A DNA stretch of 64,000 nt from Jeotgalibacillus salarius (GCF_004405125.1 NZ_SORX01000007.1:62001-126000), one strand, 5' to 3'; numbered from the stretch's first letter, positions 20,254-29,729 are shown. Notes: generated from the sequence alone by a model not told the origin. Translations and numbers: made by a program.

Positions 20254-20325
20254 ATGTTGAAGAAGCTTAAGAAAAAGCTTGCACGACAGTGGAGAGACAT
20301 GCTGCGTAAAAAGACAATCGCCTGA
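20254..20325 (+). CDS. Small basic peptide, 23 aa
   Basis: The peptide begins MLKKLKKKLARQWRD and ends KKTIA. It has seven Lys, three Arg and one Asp (net about +9), with hydrophobic residues spaced as in an amphipathic helix. The ATG is preceded by AAGGAG at 9 nt, and a near-consensus promoter ends just before that. It sits between def and rpoY. Small basic peptides under Fur (FbpA/B/C) work with the FsrA small RNA in B. subtilis; the features here fit that kind but I cannot show homology. It could equally be an unrelated membrane-active peptide, or a leader. Confidence 0.6.
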   Translation: MLKKLKKKLARQWRDMLRKKTIA

Positions 20326-20430
20326 GCCCCTGTAAGCCCTTCATAATCAGGAGGGCTGTTCTTTGTGTTCATACCTGCGATTATAATTTTTATTATAAAT
20401 GGTCATTATTATTTATAACACCATTTATGG

Positions 20431-20458
20431 TTGAAACAGTATTTATACCTGTTATACA
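20431..20458 (+). promoter_or_regulatory. Candidate promoter of rpoY-rnjA
   Basis: TTGAAA (20431-20436), 16 nt, TATACA (20453-20458). Transcription would begin near 20465, immediately before the hairpin at 20468. Confidence 0.6.
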
Positions 20459-20466
20459 AAATAATT

Positions 20467-20491
20467 AAAGCGCAAAGACTGCGCTTTTTTA
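20467..20491 (+). terminator. Hairpin with T-run at the rpoY leader
   Basis: AAGCGCA/TGCGCTT with a 5-nt loop and six T residues. It looks like an intrinsic terminator of the upstream peptide gene. If the candidate promoter at 20431 is used, it would instead be a 5'-terminal hairpin on the rnjA mRNA. Confidence 0.75.
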
Positions 20492-20516
20492 GTAATTAGA
20501 TGAAGGAGAGATACAC

Positions 20517-20726
20517 ATGATTTTTAAGGTTTATTACCAGGAAGTAGCAACAGAGGTACCGGTACGTGAAAAAACAAAGGCAATGTATATTGAGGCTGAG
20601 ACGGAAGAAGAAATTCGTAAAAAACTTAGCGGACACGGCTTTAATATTGAATTTGTACAACAGCTAGAGGGCAAATATTTAGAGTACGAACAAAACCATC
20701 AAAACTATAAACTGGAACAGCTGTAA
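20517..20726 (+). CDS. rpoY: RNA polymerase epsilon subunit
   Basis: Small accessory RNA polymerase subunit of Firmicutes (YkzG, DUF1447), 69 aa, the same length as in B. subtilis. It starts [28 protein letters not shown], typical of the family, after AAGGAGAGATACAC. It is followed after 3 nt by rnjA, the conserved rpoY-rnjA pairing. Confidence 0.96.
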   Translation: MIFKVYYQEVATEVPVREKTKAMYIEAETEEEIRKKLSGHGFNIEFVQQLEGKYLEYEQNHQNYKLEQL

Positions 20727-20729
20727 TAA

Positions 20730-22397
20730 ATGAAATTCGTTAAAAACGACCAGACTGCTGTGTTTGCCCTCGGTGGTCTGGGTGAAATCGGAAAAAACAC
20801 TTATGGTGTACAGTTTCAGGATGAAATTATCATTATTGACGCAGGTATTAAATTCCCGGAAGATGAACTGCTTGGAATTGACTATGTGATACCGGATTAT
20901 ACATATCTGGAAAAAAATCTGGATAAAATTAAAGGTGTTTTTGTTACCCACGGTCATGAAGATCACCTGGGAGGTATTCCTTACCTGCTTCGCAAAGTTA
21001 ATGTCCCTGTATACGGTGGTAAGCTGGCACTCGGACTTTTAAAAAATAAGCTCGAAGAACACGGTTTACTGAGATCAACAACTCTACATCCGATTGATGA
21101 AGACGATGTGATTAAATTCCGAAAAACCTCAGTGAGCTTTTTCCGTACAACTCACAGTATCCCGGATTCTTTTGGGGTTGTTGTGAAGACTCCTCCTGGC
21201 AATATTGTTCATACAGGAGATTTTAAATTTGATTTTACACCAGTCGGTGAACCGGCAAACTTAACAAAAATGGCTGAAATAGGAAAAGAAGGTGTACTGG
21301 CTTTATTGTCTGACAGTACAAATAGTGAAGTACCAAACTTTACATTATCTGAGCGTAAAGTTGGTGAAAGCATTGATGACATCTTCCAGACAGTAAACGG
21401 CCGAATCATTTTTGCTACCTTTGCATCTAATATCTACCGTCTTCAACAGGTTGTAGAATCAGCTGTAAAATACGGTCGTAAAGTGGCAGTTTTCGGACGC
21501 AGTATGGATAACGCGATTAATATTGGTCATGAACTGGGCTATATTAACGCTCCAAAAGATACTTTTATTGATGCATATACACTTAACAGGATGCCTGCAG
21601 ACAAAGTAGTGATTTTATGTACAGGAAGCCAGGGTGAACCAATGGCTGCCCTATCTAGGATTGCCAATGGTACACACAGGCAGATCCAGATCATTCCTGG
21701 AGATACAGTCGTATTTTCTTCATCGCCAATTCCAGGTAATACGATCAGTGTAAACCGTACGATTAATCTGTTGTACCGTGCAGGAGCGAACGTCATACAT
21801 GGATCTCTCAACAATATCCATACGTCAGGACACGGTTCTCAGGAAGAACAAAAGCTGATGCTCCGTTTAATCAAACCAAAGTTCTTTATGCCAATTCATG
21901 GTGAGTACAGAATGCAGAAGATGCATGCCAGTCTTGCAATTGATTGCGATGTTCCAGAAGAAAATTGCTTCCTGATGGAAAATGGTGAAGTGCTTGCGCT
22001 AAGCAGTGATGAAGCTTCAATAGCCGGTAAGATTCCATCGGGCAATGTATATATTGATGGAAGTGGTATTGGGGATATCGGAAATATCGTACTCAGAGAC
22101 AGACGTTTATTATCTGAAGAAGGTCTTGTGGTTGTAGTTGTGAGCCTGAATCTTAAAGAGCACAAAATTGCATCCGGTCCCGATTTAATTTCCCGTGGGT
22201 TTGTGTATATGAGAGAATCTGGAGAATTGATCAATCAGGCACAGCGTCTGATTTATAAACATTTAAACCAGGTATTATCAAATAACACCAGCCAGTGGTC
22301 AGAAATTAAGAATGAAATTACAGATACGCTGGAACCATTTTTATATGAAAAAACTAAAAGACGACCAATGATTCTTCCGATTATAATGGAAGTGTGA
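20730..22397 (+). CDS. rnjA: Ribonuclease J1
   Basis: Metallo-beta-lactamase/beta-CASP RNase with endonuclease and 5'-3' exonuclease activity, central to mRNA turnover and 16S rRNA maturation. The 555 aa have the metal motif [10 protein letters not shown] (about 72-81), the second His in HTGDFKFD, and the beta-CASP domain with SGHGSQEE and HGEYRM, then the C-terminal domain. There is no strong ribosome-binding site of its own; the ATG is 3 nt from the rpoY stop, suggesting translational coupling. Confidence 0.97.
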   Translation: MKFVKNDQTAVFALGGLGEIGKNTYGVQFQDEIIIIDAGIKFPEDELLGIDYVIPDYTYLEKNLDKIKGVFVTHGHEDHLGGIPYLLRKVNVPVYGGKLALGLLKNKLEEHGLLRSTTLHPIDEDDVIKFRKTSVSFFRTTHSIPDSFGVVVKTPPGNIVHTGDFKFDFTPVGEPANLTKMAEIGKEGVLALLSDSTNSEVPNFTLSERKVGESIDDIFQTVNGRIIFATFASNIYRLQQVVESAVKYGRKVAVFGRSMDNAINIGHELGYINAPKDTFIDAYTLNRMPADKVVILCTGSQGEPMAALSRIANGTHRQIQIIPGDTVVFSSSPIPGNTISVNRTINLLYRAGANVIHGSLNNIHTSGHGSQEEQKLMLRLIKPKFFMPIHGEYRMQKMHASLAIDCDVPEENCFLMENGEVLALSSDEASIAGKIPSGNVYIDGSGIGDIGNIVLRDRRLLSEEGLVVVVVSLNLKEHKIASGPDLISRGFVYMRESGELINQAQRLIYKHLNQVLSNNTSQWSEIKNEITDTLEPFLYEKTKRRPMILPIIMEV

Positions 22398-22399
22398 TC

Positions 22400-22431
22400 A
22401 AAAAAGCTCCGGAGATTCCGGAGCTTTTTTA
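22400..22431 (+). terminator. Terminator of rpoY-rnjA
   Basis: AAAAAAGCTCCGGA/TCCGGAGCTTTTTT with a 3-nt loop. Confidence 0.95.
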
Positions 22432-22505
22432 TGTACATTTACCGTGACAATCTGAAACCTCAGCGCCTGCCTAAGAACACCATAAACACACTTTGCAAGT
22501 CAATA

Positions 22506-22535
22506 TAAAAAGGTTTGGCCACAATTGACCAAACC
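22506..22535 (-). terminator. Terminator of ktrC
   Basis: Minus-strand GGTTTGG/CCAAACC stem followed by TTTTTA. Confidence 0.85.
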
Positions 22536-22543
22536 CATCCCTA

Positions 22544-23203
22544 CTATTGCATAACCCGCTTTTCAAACCGGTTAATATCATTATCTGCTCCGATTACGAT
22601 TAAAATATCATCTTTACGAATGACATCATTTGCCTGAGGGGAAACGATTATATCATCCCCTCTTTTAATTGCTACTATATTAATTCCGTATTTTGCGCGA
22701 ATATCCAGCTCAATAATTGAATTGCCAATTAACAAATTGTTGGCCACAATTTCCACAATTGAATGTTCATCTGATAACTCAAGATAATCCAGCACATTAT
22801 TTGAAACAATATTATGAGCAATACGTTTCCCCATATCTCTTTCGGGGTGAACGACTTTATCAGCACCGATTCGTTCCAATACTTTTTCATGATAATCATT
22901 TTGAGCTTTTACAGTGATTCTCTTTACACCAATTTCTTTTAACATCAGTGTAGTCAGTATACTTGCCTGAATATCATCACCAATCGCAACGATTACATGG
23001 TCAAAATTTCTGATACCCAGACTGCGCAGCGCAGCTTCATCTGTTGAGTCAGCCACTACTGCATGAGTTGCAATGGTTGAATATTCATCAACTTTATCTT
23101 CAAATTTATCTATTGCCATTACTTCCATTCCCTGTTCAACCAATTCACGAACGATACTGCCGCCAAAACGTCCCAATCCAATAACTACAAATTCTTTTTT
23201 CAC
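22544..23203 (-). CDS. ktrC: KtrC, regulatory RCK subunit of a Ktr potassium uptake channel
   Basis: Cytoplasmic gating ring subunit for a Ktr K+ channel. It has an N-terminal RCK_N Rossmann domain (GLGRFGGSIVREL, then acidic residue at MAIDKFEDK) and a C-terminal RCK_C domain (about 140-215). Relatives bind ATP/ADP in the first and c-di-AMP in the second. 219 aa. It converges on rnjA as in B. subtilis (ykqB-ykqC). No ktrB/ktrD membrane subunit is in the window, so the partner is elsewhere, as is usual for KtrC. Confidence 0.93.
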   Translation of the reverse strand: MKKEFVVIGLGRFGGSIVRELVEQGMEVMAIDKFEDKVDEYSTIATHAVVADSTDEAALRSLGIRNFDHVIVAIGDDIQASILTTLMLKEIGVKRITVKAQNDYHEKVLERIGADKVVHPERDMGKRIAHNIVSNNVLDYLELSDEHSIVEIVANNLLIGNSIIELDIRAKYGINIVAIKRGDDIIVSPQANDVIRKDDILIVIGADNDINRFEKRVMQ

Positions 23204-23266
23204 TGTTCTTCCCCCACGATCCTGACCTTAATATCATTTTAGCACAGGAAATTTCAGAAAATGAGC

Positions 23267-24280
23267 TTATTTTTTCCCTTTTACATAATCAGCATCGAAT
23301 AAAAAGAGTCGCATTAACAAGTACAGTGATGGAATTAACAAACATAGCCCCAGAATAAACACAATAATCAGTGCCATTCCCATTGTTTCATTCACTACGC
23401 TGCCTTCAAGTGTAATATAAGGGTATAAAATATACGGCAAGTGAGAAGCACCATAACCGAAAAATGCAAAGAAAAATTGTAGCATAACCATGAGAAATGC
23501 TGTTCCATAATTCTTTTTCTTGAAAATCATGTAGCCTGCGATCAGGAAGAATACAAGTGACAAGCCAAACATCCACCATAAATCAAGCGCTCTTTCAAAG
23601 TGATCACCATTGTGTGAACGCAGTCCGGCAAAAACCATCAAACTTGCGATAATGGTAGGCGCGCCCCAAAAAAGGGCAAACTTTCTCATAATCGCCCTTG
23701 AATCATAATCTTCTGCACGATCTGCATAATAAGTTAAAAAGCTCGCGCTGATATACAATACAGATACAATTGCTAGAAATACAACACTCCATGAATATGG
23801 ACTTGTAAACAATTCACCCGCTAAAAACGTAACGCCATTTTCATCTTCTCTCAAATATCCACCCTCTGAGATCGTTAATGCCGTTGATAGTGAAGCAGGA
23901 ATTAAAAGTCCGGTGGCACCGTATAAAAATAAGTATAGTGTGCTGTTTTTTGAACCATAATTACCAAAGGCATAAAACGAGCCTCTGATCGCAATCAGAA
24001 TAATTGCTACTGACCCCGGCAGTAACAAGGCCGTTCCGTAATAATAAGCAGTATCAGGGAAAAAACCAACTAACCCTACAAAGAAGAAAACGAAAAATAC
24101 GTTCGTTACTTCCCATACGGGTGATAAATATCTGCTGATCAGTTTACTCATAATATGCTCTTTTTTTGAGATTCTTGCGTAATATGCAAAAAAACCTGCT
24201 CCAAAGTCAATTGAGGCAACAATTAAATAGCCATATAAAAACAGCCATAATACGGTGATTCCAGCAACTTCTAAACTCAT
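23267..24280 (-). CDS. cydB: Cytochrome bd-type quinol oxidase subunit II
   Basis: Membrane partner of CydA with about nine predicted transmembrane helices in 337 aa. The N-terminal segment FLYGYLIVASIDFGAGFF matches the conserved first helix with its acidic residue. The ATG follows AAGGAGTTATCACG. It is most like the YthB-type (short Q-loop) oxidases of Bacillus rather than classical CydB, as far as I can judge by eye. It is downstream of cydA in one unit; no cydCD ABC genes follow. Confidence 0.9.
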   Translation of the reverse strand: MSLEVAGITVLWLFLYGYLIVASIDFGAGFFAYYARISKKEHIMSKLISRYLSPVWEVTNVFFVFFFVGLVGFFPDTAYYYGTALLLPGSVAIILIAIRGSFYAFGNYGSKNSTLYLFLYGATGLLIPASLSTALTISEGGYLREDENGVTFLAGELFTSPYSWSVVFLAIVSVLYISASFLTYYADRAEDYDSRAIMRKFALFWGAPTIIASLMVFAGLRSHNGDHFERALDLWWMFGLSLVFFLIAGYMIFKKKNYGTAFLMVMLQFFFAFFGYGASHLPYILYPYITLEGSVVNETMGMALIIVFILGLCLLIPSLYLLMRLFLFDADYVKGKK

Positions 24281-24382
24281 CGTGATAACTCCTTCCCCCG
24301 GCTTATTTCAAAGTAAAGTATAAGATTTGCAGCTAAAGCAGTCAGGGGCAAACGATATTGGCCCCTGATCGCATTGCTTGTC

Positions 24383-25732
24383 TTATAAACCATCCAGTCT
24401 GCCTCCAGGGAAGCGCTTTTCAAGTTCTGCTTTAGGTGGTTTGTCTTTAAACATTTTTAAGAGTACTCTTACACAGAAGAAACCGAGTACTGCATATAAT
24501 CCAAGGAAGAGACCAAACGCGATTCCGACTGAACTGGATGTTGTGGCTGCTTCATCAACAGTCATTATACCTCTCAAAATCCAAGGCTGACGGCCAACCT
24601 CTGCATAAATCCAGCCGAATTCAATCGCAAGCATGGCTAATGGTCCACTAGCTACAATACCCATCAACAGAAGTTTATTCCATTCATTAAATCGTTTGAT
24701 AAGTGTGAACATCACAAACAGTCCTGCTATAAATAAAGAATACATGCCTATACCAACCATCATATCAAACATGTAGTGGACCCATAAAGGCGGCCTTTCT
24801 TCTTCAGGAAATTCATTCAGTCCCACAACTTCTGTATCAAATGAGTTACCGGCTAAGAAACTGAGCATTCCCGGGATACGGATTTCGTTACTGATCTCGT
24901 TATCTTCGTTAATTGTCCCAAAGAGAATCAAATCCGCGTTGGACTCCGTCTCAAAGTGCCATTCAGCAGCAGCCAGTTTTTCAGGCTGTTCTTTTGCGAG
25001 AAATTTAGCTGATAGGTCACCTGCAAGTGCAGTACCGGCAGCAAAAATCAACCCGGCTGTCATTGTCAGTCTAAGTGCTTTTTTATGATAATCCGTACCT
25101 TTTTTCATCAAAATGATAAAAGCTGTAATAGCAGCAAGTATTAAAGCTGACGTCATATAACTTGATGTAACGACGTGAAATACTTTCGTTGGCGTAGCAG
25201 GGTTAAACATCGCCGCAAGCGGGCTGATATTAACTGTTTCCCCATCTATAATATCAAATCCCTGTGGCGTATTCATAAATGCATTTACTGTTGTAATAAA
25301 AAACGCTGACAGTGTAGCACCAATCACAATTGGTATATTTAACAGCCAGTGAGTCCAGCGGTTTTTAAACCGGTCCCAAGTGTATAAGTATATGCCTAAA
25401 AATATCGCTTCGAAGAAAAATGCAAATGTCTCCATAAATAGCGGCAGTGCAATTACCTGTCCTGCTACCTGCATAAAGCTTGGCCACAGCAGTGAAAGCT
25501 GGAGACCAATTGCAGTACCAGTTACAACACCGACTGCGACAGTGATGGTGAATCCTCTCGCCCATCGTCTGGCGAGCAATAAATAATGGGGATCTTTTCT
25601 TTTAATTCCCAGGAACTCTGCAATTGCAATCATCACTGGAATCCCAACACCGATTGTCGCAAATATAACATGGAATATAAGAGTCGAAGCTGTTAACAGC
25701 CGACTGAGCGTAACGCCATCTAATTCCAACAT
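24383..25732 (-). CDS. cydA: Cytochrome bd-type quinol oxidase subunit I
   Basis: Haem-bearing subunit that oxidises quinol and reduces oxygen to water with high affinity. Conserved elements include an N-terminal haem-ligand His (TLIFHVIFATIGVG), a mid-protein His (KVFHVVTSSYMT), and the quinol/haem signature GWIYAEVGRQPW near residue 375. At 449 aa with a short periplasmic Q-loop it resembles YthA and the cyanide-insensitive type. ATG after AGGAGGGAAATC. A Rex box lies about 105 bp upstream. Confidence 0.92.
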   Translation of the reverse strand: MLELDGVTLSRLLTASTLIFHVIFATIGVGIPVMIAIAEFLGIKRKDPHYLLLARRWARGFTITVAVGVVTGTAIGLQLSLLWPSFMQVAGQVIALPLFMETFAFFFEAIFLGIYLYTWDRFKNRWTHWLLNIPIVIGATLSAFFITTVNAFMNTPQGFDIIDGETVNISPLAAMFNPATPTKVFHVVTSSYMTSALILAAITAFIILMKKGTDYHKKALRLTMTAGLIFAAGTALAGDLSAKFLAKEQPEKLAAAEWHFETESNADLILFGTINEDNEISNEIRIPGMLSFLAGNSFDTEVVGLNEFPEEERPPLWVHYMFDMMVGIGMYSLFIAGLFVMFTLIKRFNEWNKLLLMGIVASGPLAMLAIEFGWIYAEVGRQPWILRGIMTVDEAATTSSSVGIAFGLFLGLYAVLGFFCVRVLLKMFKDKPPKAELEKRFPGGRLDGL

Positions 25733-25806
25733 GATTTCCCTCCTAGATTACTTCATACTTGTAAATTTACTATATCACTGTTCATCAAACATTTTACAAT
25801 AATAAC

Positions 25807-25835
25807 GCTATATGTGATGTGTCGAACTTGAACAA
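25807..25835 (-). promoter_or_regulatory. Candidate cydAB promoter
   Basis: Minus-strand TTGTTC (25830-25835), 17 nt, TATAGC (25807-25812). It is moderately close to consensus and abuts the Rex box. Confidence 0.5.
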
Positions 25836-25836
25836 T

Positions 25837-25854
25837 TTGTGACATCCTTCACAA
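25837..25854. promoter_or_regulatory. Rex operator upstream of cydAB
   Basis: TTGTGACATCCTTCACAA, an 18-bp palindrome matching the Rex consensus TTGTGAAnnnnTTCACAA with one change. Rex is the NADH/NAD+ sensing repressor; Rex control of bd oxidase genes is established in Bacillus. It lies next to the -35 box. Confidence 0.85.
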
Positions 25855-25933
25855 AGTTACTGAATTCATTATATCCCCCTTTCAAGCTTTTTTCAATTTA
25901 GGAATGCTGATCATGTTTACAACATCTAAAATA

Positions 25934-26105
25934 AAGGCTTTGTTATAGTTCAATGTTGTTTTGCACAGCTGATGATTGGAGCGGAAGAGGGCGACTCCTG
26001 TGGCAGGAAAGGACAGGTGAGACAATCATGGCGAAGCCTGATGGCTCAGCGCCCGGCCGCGGCGTCCCCTGAAGCGGAAATCAACACCCAACTTCAACAG
26101 AGCTG
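25934..26105 (-). repeat. Dispersed palindromic intergenic repeat, copy B
   Basis: A 172-bp copy running from AAGGCTTTGTTATAGTTCAATGTTG to CAACTTCAACAGAGCTGA. It includes GCACAGCTGATGATTGGAGCGGAAG, GACTCCTGTGGCAGGA, GACAGGTGAGAC and CTGAAGCGGAAATCAACACC. Its second half is roughly the reverse complement of copy C's first half. Much higher GC than its flanks. Confidence 0.88.
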
Positions 26106-26108
26106 AAA

Positions 26109-26144
26109 TAAAAAAGCTGATCAGGTTTTATCCCCTGATCAGCT
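26109..26144 (-). terminator. Terminator of the ABC exporter operon
   Basis: Minus-strand AGCTGATCAGG/CCTGATCAGCT followed by TTTTTTATTTC, 6 nt after the stop. Confidence 0.92.
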
Positions 26145-26149
26145 GCTCA

Positions 26150-27970
26150 TTAACCTGTACTCTTTTGCATTGTAAACTGCGAGTGAACAAGCCCTTGATA
26201 AATGCCTTTATGTTTCATTAACTCATCATGATTGCCGCTTTCCATCAATCTGCCGTGATCGAGTACATAAATTCTGTCTGCATCACGAATCGTGGATAAA
26301 CGGTGTGCAATGATGATTGCCGTTCTTCCTTCCAAAAGTGTGCCTAATGCCTTTTGAATCACTACTTCTGTTTCTGTATCAATAGAGGCAGTAGCTTCAT
26401 CTAATATGATGATTCTCGGATCTGCCAGCAATGCCCGCGCGAAAGAAATCAGCTGACGTTCTCCAACAGAAAGTATGTTTCCTCTCTCTTCTACCTCAGT
26501 GTCATATCCTTTAGGAAGCTTTTCAATAAAGCCGTGTGCCCCGACAGCTTTTGCTGCATCGATCAGTTGCTCATCTTTGGCATGCGGAAAACCGAATCGG
26601 ATATTATCCTTAATTGTACCTGAAAAGATAAATGTGTCCTGGAGTACGATAGAAATTTGAGAACGAAGACTTCTTAAAGAAACATCACGGAGATCATGTC
26701 CGTCCATTTTAATTGATCCTGCTGTCGGATCATAGAATCGCGTAATCATATTTGCGATTGTCGTTTTGCCTGAACCTGTATGTCCTACAAGCGCAATCGT
26801 CTCACCTGCTTTTATATCAAGGTTAATGCCATCAAGCGCCTTTCGGTCATTTGAATATGCAAAGTCAACTTTGTTAAACTCCACATCACCTTTGATTTCA
26901 TCGAGTTCTACTGCATCATTCTTTTCAGCTACGTTAGGCTGCTCATCCAGGAATTCAAATATTCTTTCAGAGGAAGCCATACCCATTAGCAATTGATTAT
27001 AGACCATTCCGAGCCTCGAAATCGGTTCCCAGAACATGCCGATTAAAAATGCGAACGTAACGAACTCTCCAATTTCCAGATTGCCACTTTGGATTAGGTT
27101 TGCACCATACCATATTAAAATGGCTGAACCAACAGCGTTTGTCATTTCAACAAGCGGTCTGAAGGTGGCATTTTTCTTAGTTGCATCACGCCAGCTTTCA
27201 AAAGTTTCGTTATTTACTCCTTCGAAATACTGTGCGTTTTCTTTTTCCTGAGTGAAGGATTGAGTTATTCTCATTCCCTGCAAACTTTCATTCAGATGAG
27301 AATTCAGTTTGGATTGCTTCAAGCGAACAGTTTGCCATGATCTTCTGATCTTTTTGCGAAGTTTCGTTGAAATAAAGAACATAATAGGCAGAACAATCAT
27401 GACTGCGAGTGCCAGCTCCGGACTGATCGTGAATAATACGATAAATATACCGATCAGCATAAGAATGTCCATTAATAAATTTATAACTCCGTTTGTAAAC
27501 AACTCTTGCAATGAATTAATATCATTCATAATTCTTACGAGAATAGACCCTGCAGACCGCTTATCAAAAAAGCGGTTACTGAGCCATTGAACGTGAGTAA
27601 ACAGGTGTTTACGCAAATCATAGATGACACTTTGACCTAAAATATTCATCCATTTAATCCTGAACACATTCGCAACATAATTAACAATGTACAAGCCTGC
27701 AATGATTCCGACAAGCTGCATGAGGAGATTTCCATCTCTGCCGGCAATTGCTTCATCAATAACATACATCCCGATTAAAATCGGAATCACTAATCTGATG
27801 CCTGTTGTGATCAACACCATGATGATTGACAAAGGAAGCAATTTTTTCGAGTAAGGCTTTAAGTATCTGAAAAGTCTCCACAACTGCATCCAGTTGAAGG
27901 GCTTTTCAATCACCTGATCAGTCGAATACTTAAATCTGTTCTGTATTTTTTTCTGGGCTTCATTGCTCAT
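26150..27970 (-). CDS. ABC exporter half-transporter, partner 2 (YfiC-like)
   Basis: Half-transporter with six transmembrane helices (about 50-330) and an ATPase domain. Walker A is GHTGSGKT, Walker B with catalytic Glu is IIILDEATASID, and the H-loop is IIAHRLSTI. The signature is LSVGERQL, degenerate compared with LSGGQ. It starts 4 nt after the upstream half-transporter; I chose ATG 27970 (606 aa, MSNEAQKK) after GAGGTGAGGGG, since an extension to 28057 overlaps the partner. It probably exports drugs or lipids; substrate unknown. Confidence 0.92.
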   Translation of the reverse strand: MSNEAQKKIQNRFKYSTDQVIEKPFNWMQLWRLFRYLKPYSKKLLPLSIIMVLITTGIRLVIPILIGMYVIDEAIAGRDGNLLMQLVGIIAGLYIVNYVANVFRIKWMNILGQSVIYDLRKHLFTHVQWLSNRFFDKRSAGSILVRIMNDINSLQELFTNGVINLLMDILMLIGIFIVLFTISPELALAVMIVLPIMFFISTKLRKKIRRSWQTVRLKQSKLNSHLNESLQGMRITQSFTQEKENAQYFEGVNNETFESWRDATKKNATFRPLVEMTNAVGSAILIWYGANLIQSGNLEIGEFVTFAFLIGMFWEPISRLGMVYNQLLMGMASSERIFEFLDEQPNVAEKNDAVELDEIKGDVEFNKVDFAYSNDRKALDGINLDIKAGETIALVGHTGSGKTTIANMITRFYDPTAGSIKMDGHDLRDVSLRSLRSQISIVLQDTFIFSGTIKDNIRFGFPHAKDEQLIDAAKAVGAHGFIEKLPKGYDTEVEERGNILSVGERQLISFARALLADPRIIILDEATASIDTETEVVIQKALGTLLEGRTAIIIAHRLSTIRDADRIYVLDHGRLMESGNHDELMKHKGIYQGLVHSQFTMQKSTG

Positions 27971-27974
27971 CCCC

Positions 27975-29729
27975 TCACCTCGTTCCTGACGCAGACAGCG
28001 CTTTTTGATCTTTATATTGAATGTCATAAATTCTCTTATATTGTCCTTCTGTCTCAATTAATTCTTCGTGAGAACCACGATGGGTAATTTCTCCATTTTC
28101 AAACACAAAAATTTCATCAGCATGTTTTAATGAAGAAATCCGGTGGGCTATAATAAATGTTGTACGTCCCGCCATTACTTCTTTTAATGCTTTTTGTATC
28201 TTAAATTCAGTTTGCATATCTACTGCACTCGTCGCGTCATCAAGAATCAATATACTTGGATCAAGACAAATGGCACGTGCGATGGCAATTCTCTGCTTTT
28301 GACCGCCCGAAAGACCCAAGCCCCTCTCACCTAGCATCGTATCGTATCCGTCCGGCATTTCCATGATAAAGTCGTGCGCTTCTGCTTTCTTCGCAGATTC
28401 AACAATTTCGTCCATCGTTGCTTCCGGACGCCCAAATGCAATATTTGCTTTAATTGTAGACGAAAACAAAAATGACTCCTGAAGTACAAATCCTACGTTT
28501 TTACGTAGTGAGCGCAGCGTATAGTCGCTTACTTCTTTCCCATCAATCAGGACAGAACCTTCTGAAGGCTCATAAAACCTGGTCATCAATTGTGTGACAC
28601 TCGTTTTGCCTGATCCCGTAGCACCTATAAGACCAATCGTTTTTCCGTTCTCTGCTTTAAAAGAAATTTGATTAATTGCTTTCTCATCATCTTCTGTATA
28701 GCGTAATGATACATTCTTGAATTCAACTTCACCCAATGAGCGGGTCATTTCTACAGCATCCGGCTTCTCTTTGATTGTCTCCTCAGCTTCAAGAATCTCA
28801 AGCAAACGCTCACCGGAAGCTTTAGATTGTGAAAATTGGTTAATTGTAAACCCAAGATTCATAATTGGCCAGATGATAAAACCAACAAGACTGTAAAATG
28901 CTGTGAGCTCACCTGCTGTCAGGCTGTCATTCACGACCAGATATCCTCCATAACCCAGAAGCATCACAACACTAACGTTTCCTAAGAACTCCATAAGAGG
29001 AAAATACTTTGCCCAAACATCTGATGTAAACAAGTACTTATCTTTATAATCCTTGTTTGAGCTGTTGAATTTATCAATCTGATGCTCTTCTCTGGAAAGA
29101 GATTTAACTGTGTTGATTCCACTTATATTTTCCTGTACATTGGTGTTTAGTTTTCCAAATGATTTTCTGACACCTCTGAACGCAGGGTGTACTTTTTTAT
29201 CAAATTTGTATACAGCTATTGCAAGAAATGGAATCGATAACATCGTCACAATCGTCAACGGTACTGAATAATAAAGCATGACTCCAGTAGTAACTACCAA
29301 CAGTAATACTAATCTGATGAGCTCGGCAAAGCCGAAGGACAAAAAGAATCGGAATCCTTCTACATCAGCAGTAAGACGTGACATAATGTCACCGGTTTTT
29401 GCATTATCATAGTATTGGAACGGAAGACTTTGAAGTTTCTCATAAAGCCGCTCACGTAAATCGTATACAGCTATGATCCCAAATAAATCCCCGTTATATT
29501 GAGAGATAAATGTCGCAATCCCTTTTATCACCATGATACCTATAAATCCAAATGCCAGATATGGAATCAGACCATATCTCCCTTCACCCACTACATCATC
29601 AATTGTGATCTGCAATATAATTGGATAAACAATTGTAATTAACGTCATAACAAATAAGAATATGATTGAAAGTATAAAATGTCGCTTATGAGGCCAGTAA
29701 AATTCTTTCAATTTTTTAAATACATCCAC
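27975..29729 (-). CDS. ABC exporter half-transporter, partner 1 (YfiB-like)
   Basis: Six transmembrane helices (about 15-300) and an ATPase domain, 584 aa. Walker A GATGSGKT, canonical signature LSGGQKQR, H-loop IIAHRISSL. The Walker B is ILILDDATSAVD, with Asp in place of the catalytic Glu. Together with the degenerate signature of the next gene, this gives one impaired and one active ATP site, as in heterodimeric exporters such as BmrCD and TM287/288. First gene of a two-gene operon, resembling YfiBC in size. Confidence 0.92.
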   Translation of the reverse strand: MDVFKKLKEFYWPHKRHFILSIIFLFVMTLITIVYPIILQITIDDVVGEGRYGLIPYLAFGFIGIMVIKGIATFISQYNGDLFGIIAVYDLRERLYEKLQSLPFQYYDNAKTGDIMSRLTADVEGFRFFLSFGFAELIRLVLLLVVTTGVMLYYSVPLTIVTMLSIPFLAIAVYKFDKKVHPAFRGVRKSFGKLNTNVQENISGINTVKSLSREEHQIDKFNSSNKDYKDKYLFTSDVWAKYFPLMEFLGNVSVVMLLGYGGYLVVNDSLTAGELTAFYSLVGFIIWPIMNLGFTINQFSQSKASGERLLEILEAEETIKEKPDAVEMTRSLGEVEFKNVSLRYTEDDEKAINQISFKAENGKTIGLIGATGSGKTSVTQLMTRFYEPSEGSVLIDGKEVSDYTLRSLRKNVGFVLQESFLFSSTIKANIAFGRPEATMDEIVESAKKAEAHDFIMEMPDGYDTMLGERGLGLSGGQKQRIAIARAICLDPSILILDDATSAVDMQTEFKIQKALKEVMAGRTTFIIAHRISSLKHADEIFVFENGEITHRGSHEELIETEGQYKRIYDIQYKDQKALSASGTR

